This document shows, piece after piece, positions 33,452 to 42,679 of a DNA stretch of 60,294 nucleotides. A model generated the notes under the pieces. That model had not been told where the DNA came from and made no database searches. It was given only the letters and a program-made list of their open reading frames with translations. The position numbers were made by a program, and so were the translations under genes. The stretch is from WRAI01 sp031549605 (GTDB lineage Bacteria; Bacillota; Clostridia; Oscillospirales; UBA929): positions 1 to 60,294 of the forward strand of contig JAVBPM010000023.1 in NCBI GenBank assembly GCA_031549605.1. Direction: 5' to 3'. The stretch's first letter is position 1. The number at the start of each line of letters is the position of its first letter.

Positions 33452-35353
33452 ATGCAAAACAAACGCCTAACCTGCCGGCTGATGTCCGTACTGGTCTGCC
33501 TGACGCTGCTGGTTGCGCTGTTGCCGCAAACCGCCGGCGCCGCCGCGCCGCTGACGCTGGTGTCGGTCGAGTGCGACGCCACCGGCCGCGTGGTTACTTT
33601 TAGCTTTAACAAGGCGGTCGACATGACCACCGTCACCAAAAACAGCTTTTACCTGCAGAGCGTCTGGAACGACACCGTCATCTACCTGTGGGGCAAGAGC
33701 GTTGCTGCCGCGTCGGGTGACGCGACCAAGGTCAACGTGACGCTGGACGGCTACGTTGTCGCCGGCCACACCTACGGCGCTTGCTACGCCAACTGGAACG
33801 GCGCGGTCAAGGCGGTCGACGGCGGCTCGATGCAGTCCTTTTACATGACACCGCTGGTCAACAACACGCCGCAGGGGCCGCAGGTGGTCTCGGCCTACAC
33901 CGGCAGTGTCGACAACAAGTTGTATGTCGACTTCGACCGCAACCTCAAGGCCGGCAGCCTGTCGACCGAGTCCTTCAACCTGCGCAACCTGGCGGCCAGT
34001 TCGCTGATTAACCAGCCGATTGCCGTCAACCTCAGCGCCGCCGACGCCAGCATTGTTGAAATCACGCTGCTGTCGCCGCCGGCGGCCGGCGACAACTACC
34101 GGCTCTACTACGTGCCGTCCGGTCTGGCCGACACGCTGACCGACACCAACAACTATCCCGCCGAGTACATCACCGATTTGGCGGTGACCAACAATATGTC
34201 CGGCGTTTACACAGCCTACATCAACGGCTGTGCCGTTACCGCCACCGCCTCAGGCGGCAGCGTGACCATCACACCCACGGCCGCGCAGTGGGCGGCCATA
34301 CAGGCCGCGCCAATGCCGGCCACGCTGCTTGCGCTGAATATGCCGGCCGGCACGCCCGGCCTGTTTGTGGCGCTGGGCAGCAAAAGCTACACCACCTTCA
34401 CGTTGCAACTGACACCGGCTATGGCCAAGTCGCTGAAGGGCTACGCCATCGGCACCAACAGCGTCACGCGCGGCGGCCTGCTGGTCAGCAAAACAATGGC
34501 CGACAGCGTCAACGCCAGCGGCGACACCGTGTCGCTGACCATGGGCGGCAGCGCATGCAGCTTTACGCTGGCGTACACGCAGAACGGCAAGACGCTGCCC
34601 GTTTCCACCATCAACAACTACGCCGTCATCGCCATCGACGCCGGCAACGTCTGGATGGCCGACAACGCCGTCAACAGCTGTGTGTCCCGCGTTTCGGGCA
34701 GCTCCAAGACGCCGGTGCCGCGCTCGTGGCTGACGAACCAGACCGGCATGGCCAAGATTGCCACCACCGGCAGCTACCGCTTCGCCGCGCCGGACAACAC
34801 CGCCTTTGTTGACCTGACATGGATGGCGGCAGATGTGACCTACCTCAATGCCCGCGCCGTGGCGCGCGGCACGGACACGACTCATTTCTCGCCCGGAAAG
34901 CCGGTGAAACGCGCCGAGTTCATCACGCTGCTCATGCGCGCTCTCAACTTCAATGTCAGCACCGGATCAACGCCGCAGTTTGCCGACGTAGACACCAAGG
35001 ACTACTACGCCAAATCGGTGCTGCAGGCGCGCGCGTTGGGCATTGTCGGCGGTACCGGCAACAATAAATTCAACCCCGACAGCTTCATTTCGCGGCAGGA
35101 CATGGCCAAAATGCTGAGCGGCGTCATGACCAAGTGCGATTTTCCCACCCTAGCCATCACCACGCGCAGCGCTTCGGCCGCTTACGCCGACTGGGCCGGC
35201 GTGGCGACCTACGCCCGCAGCCATGTCGACCTGTTGTACAAAACGGGCGTCATGCGCGGCAACGGCGGCCGGTTTCTACCCGCCAACAACAGCACGCGCG
35301 GCGAAGCGGCAACCGTTATCAGCCGCATCCTCAAACTCGAGGTGTGGAACTGA
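33452..35353 (+). CDS. SLH-domain surface protein, paralogue of the gene at 31397
   Basis: 633 residues. Signal peptide to about residue 30 (PQTAGAAAP), Ig-like opening LTLVSVECDATGRVVTFSFN, a second Ig-like unit (QVVSAYTGSVDNKLYVDFD), a Ser/Thr-rich region, and three SLH repeats from about residue 465 (KRAEFITLLMRALNFN, ISRQDMAKMLSGVM, TRGEAATVISRIL). Shared VPRSW and YLNxR motifs around the start of the SLH region show common ancestry with 31397. Its signal peptide and promoter are unrelated to that gene's. Confidence 0.88.
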   Translation: MQNKRLTCRLMSVLVCLTLLVALLPQTAGAAAPLTLVSVECDATGRVVTFSFNKAVDMTTVTKNSFYLQSVWNDTVIYLWGKSVAAASGDATKVNVTLDGYVVAGHTYGACYANWNGAVKAVDGGSMQSFYMTPLVNNTPQGPQVVSAYTGSVDNKLYVDFDRNLKAGSLSTESFNLRNLAASSLINQPIAVNLSAADASIVEITLLSPPAAGDNYRLYYVPSGLADTLTDTNNYPAEYITDLAVTNNMSGVYTAYINGCAVTATASGGSVTITPTAAQWAAIQAAPMPATLLALNMPAGTPGLFVALGSKSYTTFTLQLTPAMAKSLKGYAIGTNSVTRGGLLVSKTMADSVNASGDTVSLTMGGSACSFTLAYTQNGKTLPVSTINNYAVIAIDAGNVWMADNAVNSCVSRVSGSSKTPVPRSWLTNQTGMAKIATTGSYRFAAPDNTAFVDLTWMAADVTYLNARAVARGTDTTHFSPGKPVKRAEFITLLMRALNFNVSTGSTPQFADVDTKDYYAKSVLQARALGIVGGTGNNKFNPDSFISRQDMAKMLSGVMTKCDFPTLAITTRSASAAYADWAGVATYARSHVDLLYKTGVMRGNGGRFLPANNSTRGEAATVISRILKLEVWN

Positions 35354-35366
35354 AATAAAAAACAAT

Positions 35367-35398
35367 AAGCGGCAAGGGTGATATCACCCTTGCCGCTT
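35367..35398 (+). terminator. Terminator of the AAGCGGCAAGGG type
   Basis: AAGCGGCAAGGGTGAT/ATCACCCTTGCCGCTT, a perfect 16-bp palindrome arm pair between convergent genes. Confidence 0.9.
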
Positions 35399-35411
35399 GC
35401 TTATGTTCTGT

Positions 35412-36560
35412 TCAGGCGCGCCGGTTGCGCGCCTGCCCGGGGTGCATCCGCACAGCCGACACCAATCCCGCCGCCACCATCATCGTCAGCATCGACGTGC
35501 CGCCGTAGCTGAAGAAGGGGAGCGTCAGCCCGATAACCGGCAGCAGCCCCAGACACATGCCTACGTTTTCAATCAGCTGGAAGCTGAGCATGGCCGCGAC
35601 GCCGACACAAATGAGCCGGCCGGTGGTGTTGCGCGCGCGCAGCGACACAGCGACGCAGCGAACGATGATAAACAGCAGCAACGCCACGATGCACAGGCAG
35701 CCAATCAGCCCCAGCTCCTCGCCGCCGACGCTGAAGATAAAGTCGGTGTAGCTAAACGGCAGCCGCTTGCCCTGCGTCTGCGTGCCCTGCAACAGCCCCA
35801 TGCCCGTCAGCCCGCCGTTTTGCAGCGCGATTTTCGACTGCGCCGCCTGCCAGCCGATGCCCGTCGGGTCAAGACTGGGGTCGAGGATGGTCAGGATGCG
35901 GTCCTTTTGATAGGGCCGCAGCACAAAGTGCCACAGCAGCGGCAGCGTGCCGGCCGTCGCCGCCAGCCCGCCCAGCAGCCACGCCCAGTTGAGCCGCGAG
36001 CAAACGCACATGACGGCGAAAATGACGAAGTAGACGACTGCCATGCCCATGTCGTCGGACGAGGCGACAATCAGTCCCAGCATAAAGCCGGCGTGCAGCA
36101 GCAGCGACAGCACCGACAGCGGCCGGTTGATTTTGTCGCCCAACGCGGCAAAGTGCAGTGCCAGCAGGATGATAAAGGTCAGCTTGACAATCTCGGCCGG
36201 TTGTATGTTGAAGGGCAGAAACGACAGCATCAGCCAGCTGCGGTTTCCCGTGCCGGGGTCTTTGCCGATGACAAACAGCGACGCGATGAACAAAACATTA
36301 AACAGCGCCAGCCATTTCCACGCCGCGCGGTAGACGTCGGTGTCGATAAAAGAAACGACGGCATAGAGTAAAACGCCGGCAAGCATAGCGCCCGCCTGCA
36401 CCGTCACCATGCTCACGCCGGTGTCGTAGGGGTGTCCGGCCGAGTAAATCAGCACCATGCCGTATATTGAGGAGATGACGCACAGCGTCAGCAGCAGCCA
36501 GTCGCCCTTGCGCGCAAAATCGTGCGCCAGCCGTTTCAGGCCGCGCCACAGCGACGCCAT
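35412..36560 (-). CDS. rodA: FtsW/RodA-type SEDS peptidoglycan polymerase
   Basis: 382 residues with about ten helices. SEDS glycosyltransferases polymerise lipid II with a partner PBP. QPAEIVKLTFI, the long external loop ending in LPFSYTDFIFSVGGEELG (catalytic Asp in YTDF) and PFFSYGGTSM are the family signatures. ATG 36560 lies eight bases after AAAGGAG; nearby M codons at 36566 and 36593 are less well placed. RodA (elongation) rather than FtsW or SpoVE is suggested by isolation from division genes, not proven. Confidence 0.88.
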   Translation of the reverse strand: MASLWRGLKRLAHDFARKGDWLLLTLCVISSIYGMVLIYSAGHPYDTGVSMVTVQAGAMLAGVLLYAVVSFIDTDVYRAAWKWLALFNVLFIASLFVIGKDPGTGNRSWLMLSFLPFNIQPAEIVKLTFIILLALHFAALGDKINRPLSVLSLLLHAGFMLGLIVASSDDMGMAVVYFVIFAVMCVCSRLNWAWLLGGLAATAGTLPLLWHFVLRPYQKDRILTILDPSLDPTGIGWQAAQSKIALQNGGLTGMGLLQGTQTQGKRLPFSYTDFIFSVGGEELGLIGCLCIVALLLFIIVRCVAVSLRARNTTGRLICVGVAAMLSFQLIENVGMCLGLLPVIGLTLPFFSYGGTSMLTMMVAAGLVSAVRMHPGQARNRRA

Positions 36561-36585
36561 GGTCATCACTCCTTTCGCGTTATAC

Positions 36586-36619
36586 TTGTCCATTCTACCA
36601 TAGTTATGCTATACTGCAA
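36586..36619. promoter_or_regulatory. Overlapping divergent promoters, rodA and tsaE
   Basis: Plus strand: TTGTCC (36586-36591), 18 bp, TATACT (36610-36615). Minus strand: TTGCAG (36619-36614), 16 bp, TAGAAT (36597-36592). The two overlap almost fully, so they probably compete for polymerase. Confidence 0.6.
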
Positions 36620-36640
36620 AGAGAAAAAGGAGGCGAATGC

Positions 36641-37066
36641 GTGGAAAAACGCGAAAGCAACAGCGTCAGCGACACCGAGCGCATCGCCGCTCAGTGGGTC
36701 AAGTCGTTGCCGCGCGGCGCTGTCGTGGCGTTGCAGGGTGACCTCGGCGCGGGCAAAACCGCCTTTGTAACAGGCATGGCCGCCGGGCTGGGCTATACCG
36801 GCCGCGTCACCAGTCCCACCTTTAACCTGCTGCACGAGTACGACAGCACGCCGGTGCTGTACCACTACGACCTCTACCGGCTGTCGGGTCCCGACGACCT
36901 CGACGATATCGGCTTTTACGAGACGCTGGAGCAAGACGGCATTGCCGTTATCGAGTGGAGCGAGCGCATTCTTTCCGCGCTGCCGTCCGGCACGCACGTC
37001 GTGCGGCTCAGCCGCTGCGACGACAACGACGACAAACGCATCATTGAATGGGGGCTGCTGCTTTGA
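36641..37066 (+). CDS. tsaE: tRNA t6A biosynthesis ATPase TsaE
   Basis: 141 residues. Walker A GDLGAGKTAF, TSPTFNLLHEY and the acidic IEWSER are family signatures. TsaE works with TsaB and TsaD in adding threonylcarbamoyl to A37 of ANN-decoding tRNAs. GTG start at 36641 after AAAGGAGG. It overlaps tsaB by four bases. Confidence 0.95.
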   Translation: MEKRESNSVSDTERIAAQWVKSLPRGAVVALQGDLGAGKTAFVTGMAAGLGYTGRVTSPTFNLLHEYDSTPVLYHYDLYRLSGPDDLDDIGFYETLEQDGIAVIEWSERILSALPSGTHVVRLSRCDDNDDKRIIEWGLLL

Positions 37067-37761
37067 TACTCGGACTTGACGCCGCCGCCAAGACCTGCGC
37101 TGTGGCGCTCTACGACGGCAAGCTTGTCGCGCAACGCTTTGTCGACAACGGGCTGACCCACAGCCAGACGCTGCTGCCGCTGATTGCCGAGCTGCTTGCG
37201 TCTTGCGGGGTGGCACCCACGGCGCTCGACGGCGTGGCGGTTACCATCGGCCCCGGCTCGTTTACCGGGCTGCGCATCGGGTTGGCGACCGCGCAGGCGC
37301 TGGCGTGGCCGGATTTGCCCTGCGTCGGCGTGTCAACGCTGCACGCGCTGGCCGTCGGCGTGGCCGACCAAGGAGACGGGCAGATTTGCGCCTGCATGGA
37401 CGCGCGGCGCAATCAGGTGTACAACGCGCTGTTTGAGAGCAACAACGGGCAGCTAAAGCGGCTGTGCGACGACCGCGCGCTGGCGCTCGACGAGCTGGCA
37501 AGCCAGCTGGACAACCCGCTGTTTGTTGGCGACGCGCTTTCATTATGCACGCAAGCCTACAGCGCCAAACACCGCCTGCCGCCACCATCGTTGGCGCACG
37601 TGACCGGCGAGGCCGTCTGCCGCGCGGCGTGGCCGCTGTTCCAGCGCGGCGAGACGGTGGCGTGCCATGAGCTGGTGCCCGTTTACCTGCGCCTGCCGCA
37701 GGCCGAGCGCGAGTTGCTGGCCAAGCAAAACGTGAACACGGTGGCAAGCCACCTGAGATAG
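37063..37761 (+). CDS. tsaB: tRNA t6A biosynthesis protein TsaB
   Basis: 232 residues. GLDAAAKTCAVAL and GPGSFTGLRIGLA identify the ASKHA-fold scaffold that pairs with TsaD. TTG start overlaps the tsaE stop (TTGA), so the longer frame from 37048 is not needed. No tsaD is in this window; rimI, often next, is replaced by upp. Confidence 0.93.
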   Translation: MILGLDAAAKTCAVALYDGKLVAQRFVDNGLTHSQTLLPLIAELLASCGVAPTALDGVAVTIGPGSFTGLRIGLATAQALAWPDLPCVGVSTLHALAVGVADQGDGQICACMDARRNQVYNALFESNNGQLKRLCDDRALALDELASQLDNPLFVGDALSLCTQAYSAKHRLPPPSLAHVTGEAVCRAAWPLFQRGETVACHELVPVYLRLPQAERELLAKQNVNTVASHLR

Positions 37762-37780
37762 AACAAAGGAGAAATGAAAC

Positions 37781-38407
37781 ATGGGCGTATATGTTGTAGA
37801 CCACCCGCTGGTGCAGCACAAGCTGGCCATACTGCGCGATGTCGAAACGGGTCCCAAGGAGTTCCGCGCGCTGGTGCGCGAGATTGCCATGCTGGTCACC
37901 TACGAGGCGACACGCGAGCTGCCGCTGATTGACGTCAAGGTGCAGACGCCGCTGGAGGTGGCCGACTGCAAGAAAATCGAAGGCAAAAAGATGGCCGTCG
38001 TGCCCATTCTAAGAGCCGGACTCGGCATGATGGACGGCGTGTTGGACATGGTGCCTGCCGCCAAGGTGGGTCACATCGGCCTCTACCGCGACCCCGACAC
38101 CCACGAGCCGGTCGAGTACTACTTCAAGGTGCCCTCCGACATTGAGGAGCGCATTGTCTTTGTCGTCGACCCCATGCTGGCCACCGGCGGCTCGGCCGTC
38201 GATGCCGTGCAGATGATCAAGGACAAGGGCTGCACGCAAATCAAGCTGATGGTCATGGTGGCCGCGCCCGAGGGCATTGCCGCCATGCAAAAAGCCCACC
38301 CCGACGTCGATATTTTCGCCGCCGCGATTGACCGGCAGTTGAATGATCATTGCTATATTTTGCCCGGCCTGGGCGATGCAGGGGATAGGATTTTTGGGAC
38401 GAAATAA
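37781..38407 (+). CDS. upp: Uracil phosphoribosyltransferase
   Basis: 208 residues, normal length. Converts uracil and PRPP to UMP in pyrimidine salvage. PILRAGLGMMDG, VDPMLATGGSA (PRPP loop) and the C-terminal PGLGDAGDRIFGTK are diagnostic. AAAGGAG before ATG; 19 bp after tsaB, so probably in the same transcript. Confidence 0.97.
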   Translation: MGVYVVDHPLVQHKLAILRDVETGPKEFRALVREIAMLVTYEATRELPLIDVKVQTPLEVADCKKIEGKKMAVVPILRAGLGMMDGVLDMVPAAKVGHIGLYRDPDTHEPVEYYFKVPSDIEERIVFVVDPMLATGGSAVDAVQMIKDKGCTQIKLMVMVAAPEGIAAMQKAHPDVDIFAAAIDRQLNDHCYILPGLGDAGDRIFGTK

Positions 38408-38412
38408 ATGGT

Positions 38413-38591
38413 GCAGCGGCGCCGCAACACTTACAGATGCACAAAAGCCGCTTGAGAAAACGCAAACAAACACGGAATAGACGTCAGCGCGCCGGCAGGT
38501 GCGCAGACGACTGTTTCGCGTTTGCGAAGTCGCTTTCTCAAGCGGCTTTTGCAGCAGCCGTTAGTGTTGCGGCGCCGCTGCCCGATAGCAC
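38413..38591 (+). repeat. Repeat family 2, copy A: multi-stem structured element
   Basis: Closing stem GCAGCGGCGCCGCAACAC (38413) with GTGTTGCGGCGCCGCTGC (38564), extended by CTTACAG/CCGTTAG. A second stem AAAAGCCGCTTGAGAAA/TTTCTCAAGCGGCTTTT is perfect over 17 bp. An inner stem with CGGAATAG/CTGTTTCG and an apical hairpin CGTC-a-GCGCGCC/GGTGCGC-a-GACG follow, with the tail CCGATAGCAC. It starts five bases after the upp stop. It could act as upp terminator, as leader of the lipoprotein array, or as a mobile element. Confidence 0.82.
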
Positions 38592-38681
38592 GCGTTATAA
38601 ACCCGCGCGGACGCGCGACGCAACCACCAATATCAACCCAAACGCAGATGCCGCACCCCCACAACAAAGGAGGCGCCCATC

Positions 38682-39920
38682 ATGAAAAAACTCGCCCTGA
38701 CCCTCGCCGCGCTGCTACTGCTAACCGCCTGCGGCGGCAAGCCAACGCCCACCGTGCAGCCAACCACGCCGCCGCCCGCACCCACGACCACTGTCACGGC
38801 GACCGGCACTGCCGCGCCCGAAACGGTTGAACCGACGCCTGAGCCGACGGCCACCCAGCCGCAGCCAACCCCCACGCCGACAGAGGAGACAACCCCCGAC
38901 AACCTTGCGCCTCCACTATCACTCGACGATCAATACATCCAGACGTTGATGGCGATGAGCGACGAGGAATTGGAGGCTGAAAGCCAGCGACTGCTAGAGG
39001 ACGGGTATAGCAATGCGGATGACAAGCTGAACTATGTCCAAAATAGGGGTTGGGAAATGCCAGGCGCTAAATATGCAGTTGATTGGGAGAGACTAAGAGG
39101 TTGTCAGTGGCTTGAACTCTACACAGAACATCACATGGATTTAGATGGTGACGGCAAAGAGGAATCCATCTACGTGTCTACCTATACGGTCTTCGATACC
39201 GATAAGGATGGCAGCGACGAGAGCTGGCAAAAAGTCTATCTGACAATCAACGGTAAGAGCGAGCACATCATTAGCTTGAAGAATTCTACGTACTGCCACA
39301 GCCCGTTTGCCGTGGTCGACATCAACACAAGCGACGGGCAGAAAGAACTTGTGTTTGAGGTTGATTATGTCCACGGCAGAGACTCGAAGCCACATCTTCA
39401 TTTTTTCTGCTATCGCAACGGCGCTATTCAGTATATGAACACCGGCTGCAATCAGAAACGCTTGGGCAGTGCAAAAGGCGCAGCCAACTGGATCAACGGA
39501 TTCTTTGTAAACTCGAACCTACCCGGCGACAGCACGTTGGGCTTGACAGAGCGGCTGGGTACAGCAATAGACGCGCATCGATACACCATCAACTACAAAC
39601 TGACAAAAGACCATATGCTCTACGACGACGCCGATCTGTACGACATGGTGTATTATGGTGAGGGCGACGGCGGGATGGACTATACCTTTGCCGCGCCGGT
39701 CATTGCCTACTACGACCGCGACCTCAACGGCAAAACAACGACCATAAACGCGACGTCGCAGTGTAATTTTACCCGCACCGATGGCAAAGAACTGCTTGAG
39801 GTAACGCTCAAAAGCGGCAAAAAGTTCTGGCTGAATATCAATCGGCTGCTTACGCCGGACGGGCGCGAGCTGTCGTTGGAAACACTGTTTGACGCTACGT
39901 TTGGCGCTGGCAACACGTAA
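38682..39920 (+). CDS. Tandem lipoprotein 1 (acidic-loop family)
   Basis: 412 residues. Signal with lipobox LTAC, a Pro/Thr-rich spacer of about 50 residues, and an extracellular domain with EF-hand-like acidic loops DLDGDGKEES and DTDKDGSDES. A middle block FFCYRNGAIQYMNTGCNQKR and the end VTLKSGKKFWLNI are shared with lipoproteins 3-5. The central part (about 38950-39550) is visibly AT-richer than its flanks. AAAGGAGG before ATG. First gene of a five-gene array; calcium binding is plausible, function unknown. Confidence 0.82.
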   Translation: MKKLALTLAALLLLTACGGKPTPTVQPTTPPPAPTTTVTATGTAAPETVEPTPEPTATQPQPTPTPTEETTPDNLAPPLSLDDQYIQTLMAMSDEELEAESQRLLEDGYSNADDKLNYVQNRGWEMPGAKYAVDWERLRGCQWLELYTEHHMDLDGDGKEESIYVSTYTVFDTDKDGSDESWQKVYLTINGKSEHIISLKNSTYCHSPFAVVDINTSDGQKELVFEVDYVHGRDSKPHLHFFCYRNGAIQYMNTGCNQKRLGSAKGAANWINGFFVNSNLPGDSTLGLTERLGTAIDAHRYTINYKLTKDHMLYDDADLYDMVYYGEGDGGMDYTFAAPVIAYYDRDLNGKTTTINATSQCNFTRTDGKELLEVTLKSGKKFWLNINRLLTPDGRELSLETLFDATFGAGNT

Positions 39921-39948
39921 TCTGCGTACAACAAAGGAGGCGCCCATC

Positions 39949-41376
39949 ATGAAAAAACTCGCCCTGACCCTCGCCGCGCTGCTACTGCTAACCGCCTGCG
40001 GCAACACGCCAACGCCCACCGTGCAGCCAACCACGCCGCCGCCCGCACCCACGACCACACCCACACCGACACAGCCCAGCCCGACGGCCACCGCCGCACC
40101 CGACGACTACGCCGCCAAGCTGGCCCAGCTGCTGGCGCTGACCGCCGCCTTTGACCCCGAAAGCGTCGTCGGCGGACTGGCGGCCAACACTGCGTTCAAC
40201 AACGTCAAGGCCGCTGTCGCCGCGCTGCTGGCAGAGCCGACGGGCGTGGTTATGCTGCCGGCCGACGTCGCGCGTGTCGACAAGCAAAGCGGCTTTGCCG
40301 TTACCTGCGCTGAAACCGTGAGTGTCGACGGCACCAACTACCGGCTGGTGACCTTGACAAACACGCATACCCCGCGCATCGATGGCGCTGTTGACAGCCT
40401 GTTTGTGCAGTATTGGAACGCTGACACGTTTGGGGTTGTGCCGCTGGTTGACAGTCACACATCGTCGGGCGAGGTGACCTCACTGGCCGATGCGCGCATC
40501 ATCGCCGCACAGAGCCTAATCTCGGTCATAATAAAGCGCAACAGCGATACGTTTGCATACATAGACAGCTACCAGCTCATTGCCTTTTCGCTCGAGGGCG
40601 GCGACATTGAGAACTGCCCGCCGTCCGTGCCCGACGACGTCGACAACGGTCATTGGCAGGTTTCGGCGCAGACATATGAATTTGTCAACCCCGACCGCAC
40701 CGCGCACGGCCTGCTGGTTTACGAGCTGGGCGACGAAGACAACGCCGAGCCGACCCGCCTCACAGTCAACGGCGAGCAGCTTACCATCGCCAACACCCAA
40801 ACGCCCTCCAGCACAATCACACTGACGCTGCAAGACGGTGCGTGGACGGTGTCCGATAACACCCAGCCGCTGACCGGCATGGCGGCCATCAAGGCGCAGG
40901 TCTTTGCCGCCGACGACTTTATGCTGGAGATGAGCCTGTCCCACAAGTCAGACGGGACAGTGGTCGGTGAGTCGATTGACGCTGATACGGGTAGCGTCGA
41001 TAAGCTGTATCAGTTTGGGTCCGATTTTGGCGACACCTTCAGTGAGACATACGCCGCGGCTTCTGACTTTTATGCCAATGAAAAGGCGTTTGAAAAACAG
41101 CTGCGCATCAGTGGCTTGATACACGTCGGCGACTATATTGGTGAAATTCGCGCCGATGGCGAGTTGCGCTACTTTGTAGACAAAGGCGTTTCCACCTTCA
41201 CGCCCGTGTCGACCGATGGCAACATCCAGACCGTCGACATTCTGTTCACCAGCGACGGCGGAGAAACAGAAGTGGTCACCTACCAATTCGACATCTCCGA
41301 CCCCAGCCAGCCCAAGATAGTTGATTTTGAGGACATCTACAACTTCGGCGAGATTACCGTCAAAGAAGTCGGCTGA
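39949..41376 (+). CDS. Tandem lipoprotein 2 (same signal, different body)
   Basis: 475 residues. Its ribosome binding site, signal peptide and start of the Pro/Thr spacer are almost base-for-base those of lipoprotein 1, yet the mature domain is unrelated: it lacks the DxDGDG loops and the KKFWL ending and has instead a helical region (DDYAAKLAQLLALTAAFDPE) and beta-rich segments. So the 5' cassette was exchanged or copied. ATG 39949 is chosen by the shared AAAGGAGGCGCCCATC leader. Unknown function. Confidence 0.8.
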   Translation: MKKLALTLAALLLLTACGNTPTPTVQPTTPPPAPTTTPTPTQPSPTATAAPDDYAAKLAQLLALTAAFDPESVVGGLAANTAFNNVKAAVAALLAEPTGVVMLPADVARVDKQSGFAVTCAETVSVDGTNYRLVTLTNTHTPRIDGAVDSLFVQYWNADTFGVVPLVDSHTSSGEVTSLADARIIAAQSLISVIIKRNSDTFAYIDSYQLIAFSLEGGDIENCPPSVPDDVDNGHWQVSAQTYEFVNPDRTAHGLLVYELGDEDNAEPTRLTVNGEQLTIANTQTPSSTITLTLQDGAWTVSDNTQPLTGMAAIKAQVFAADDFMLEMSLSHKSDGTVVGESIDADTGSVDKLYQFGSDFGDTFSETYAAASDFYANEKAFEKQLRISGLIHVGDYIGEIRADGELRYFVDKGVSTFTPVSTDGNIQTVDILFTSDGGETEVVTYQFDISDPSQPKIVDFEDIYNFGEITVKEVG

Positions 41377-41403
41377 TAACGCCATAGTAGGAGAGTGAGC
41401 GCC

Positions 41404-42654
41404 ATGAACAAGCTAGCCCTAACCCTCGCCGCGCTGCTACTGCTAACCGCCTGCGGCGGCAATCCAACGCCCACCGTGCAACCCACCACGCAGCAGCCGA
41501 CGGCCACGGTCACGCCGAACGGCACCGACGCGCCTGTCACGGACGAGCCGTCGCCCAGCCCAACGGCCGAGCCGACGCCCACGGCCGCCCCCGATAATCT
41601 GGCGCCGCCGCCGACCGAGGACGATGTGTACCTGCAGGCGGTGATGGCCATGAGCGATGACGAGCGGCTGGCGCTGGACCGCGAGCTGGAAGTCAATGCC
41701 ACGGACGACCCGCACGCGGGCGCGAAACAAGGCTGGCTGAATCGCCTTGAAAGCAACAGGCACCGGTTCTCTGACGACGAAGGCGGCGCGTTGCCGAACC
41801 TGTACGAGACGTTGTCCGAGCGCTTTGTGCTGCTGTACGTTGGTCAGACCTACCGCTACGACCTTGACAACGACGGTGCTGAAGACACCTTCCATGTGGC
41901 GACACACACCGACTTTGGCGCATCGCAGGAGATCTACATCACCATTAACGGCACGTGCGAGAAAATCTTGGGCATCAAGGCGCCGCGCCTGTGCTCCGAT
42001 GTCTATCTGCTGGTGGACATTGACAAGTCGGACGGCTACAAGGAGCTGGTGTTTGAGACGCAGGACGATACGCGGTCTGGACCCTATTCGAGCGCGGTGT
42101 CGCACGTCTTTTGCTACCGCAATGGGGCCATGCAGTACATGAACAGCGGCTGCAACGACAAGCGCTCGACCGACGATGACGCGCCGGGGTTCCGAGACGG
42201 CGAGGTAAAGCCTGACTGGATTAAGTGCGCCTTGACCGGCCTGCACATCGACGGCAGCGGCGCCTTGCGTGTGGAAAAGCCGTTGAACGACAATATTGAG
42301 AGGCTTAACTACTACGTCGATTACCAACTGACCAAAAGCCATATGCTGGCAGGTCAGCCCGACCAGCAGCTGCTTGACATCGCCTATGACGCCGACTACT
42401 GGTACACGTTTGAAATCCCGTTTACCGCCTATTACGAGCGCGACACCGGCAGTAAGACAACCACCATCAACGCCACCACGAAGTGCCATTTGACGCGCAC
42501 CGACAACCTGGACTGGATTGAGGTGACGCTGAAAAGCGGCAAGAAATTCTGGCTCTACATAGACGATGTCAATGGCTTGTATGGCGGCAATCCAGGCATA
42601 CAGGACTTTATCGTGCTGTTCGGGGTGAACTTAAGCTACGCCGGATTGTGCTAG
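41404..42654 (+). CDS. Tandem lipoprotein 3 (acidic-loop family)
   Basis: 416 residues. Lipobox LTAC, spacer, acidic loop DLDNDGAEDTF, VDIDKSDGYKELVFE, FCYRNGAMQYMNSGCNDKR and VTLKSGKKFWLYI. The signal begins MNKLALT, not MKKLALT, and the RBS (AGGAGAG) differs, so its leader is the least like the others. GTG 41395 is in frame, but ATG 41404 fits the family start. Confidence 0.82.
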   Translation: MNKLALTLAALLLLTACGGNPTPTVQPTTQQPTATVTPNGTDAPVTDEPSPSPTAEPTPTAAPDNLAPPPTEDDVYLQAVMAMSDDERLALDRELEVNATDDPHAGAKQGWLNRLESNRHRFSDDEGGALPNLYETLSERFVLLYVGQTYRYDLDNDGAEDTFHVATHTDFGASQEIYITINGTCEKILGIKAPRLCSDVYLLVDIDKSDGYKELVFETQDDTRSGPYSSAVSHVFCYRNGAMQYMNSGCNDKRSTDDDAPGFRDGEVKPDWIKCALTGLHIDGSGALRVEKPLNDNIERLNYYVDYQLTKSHMLAGQPDQQLLDIAYDADYWYTFEIPFTAYYERDTGSKTTTINATTKCHLTRTDNLDWIEVTLKSGKKFWLYIDDVNGLYGGNPGIQDFIVLFGVNLSYAGLC

Positions 42655-42679
42655 AGAAACCGCTAAGGAGGCGCACATC

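Noticed and set aside
35397..36371. 324-residue plus-strand frame opposite rodA
   Set aside because: Antisense shadow of a clear SEDS gene; low-complexity Gln/Arg/His composition.
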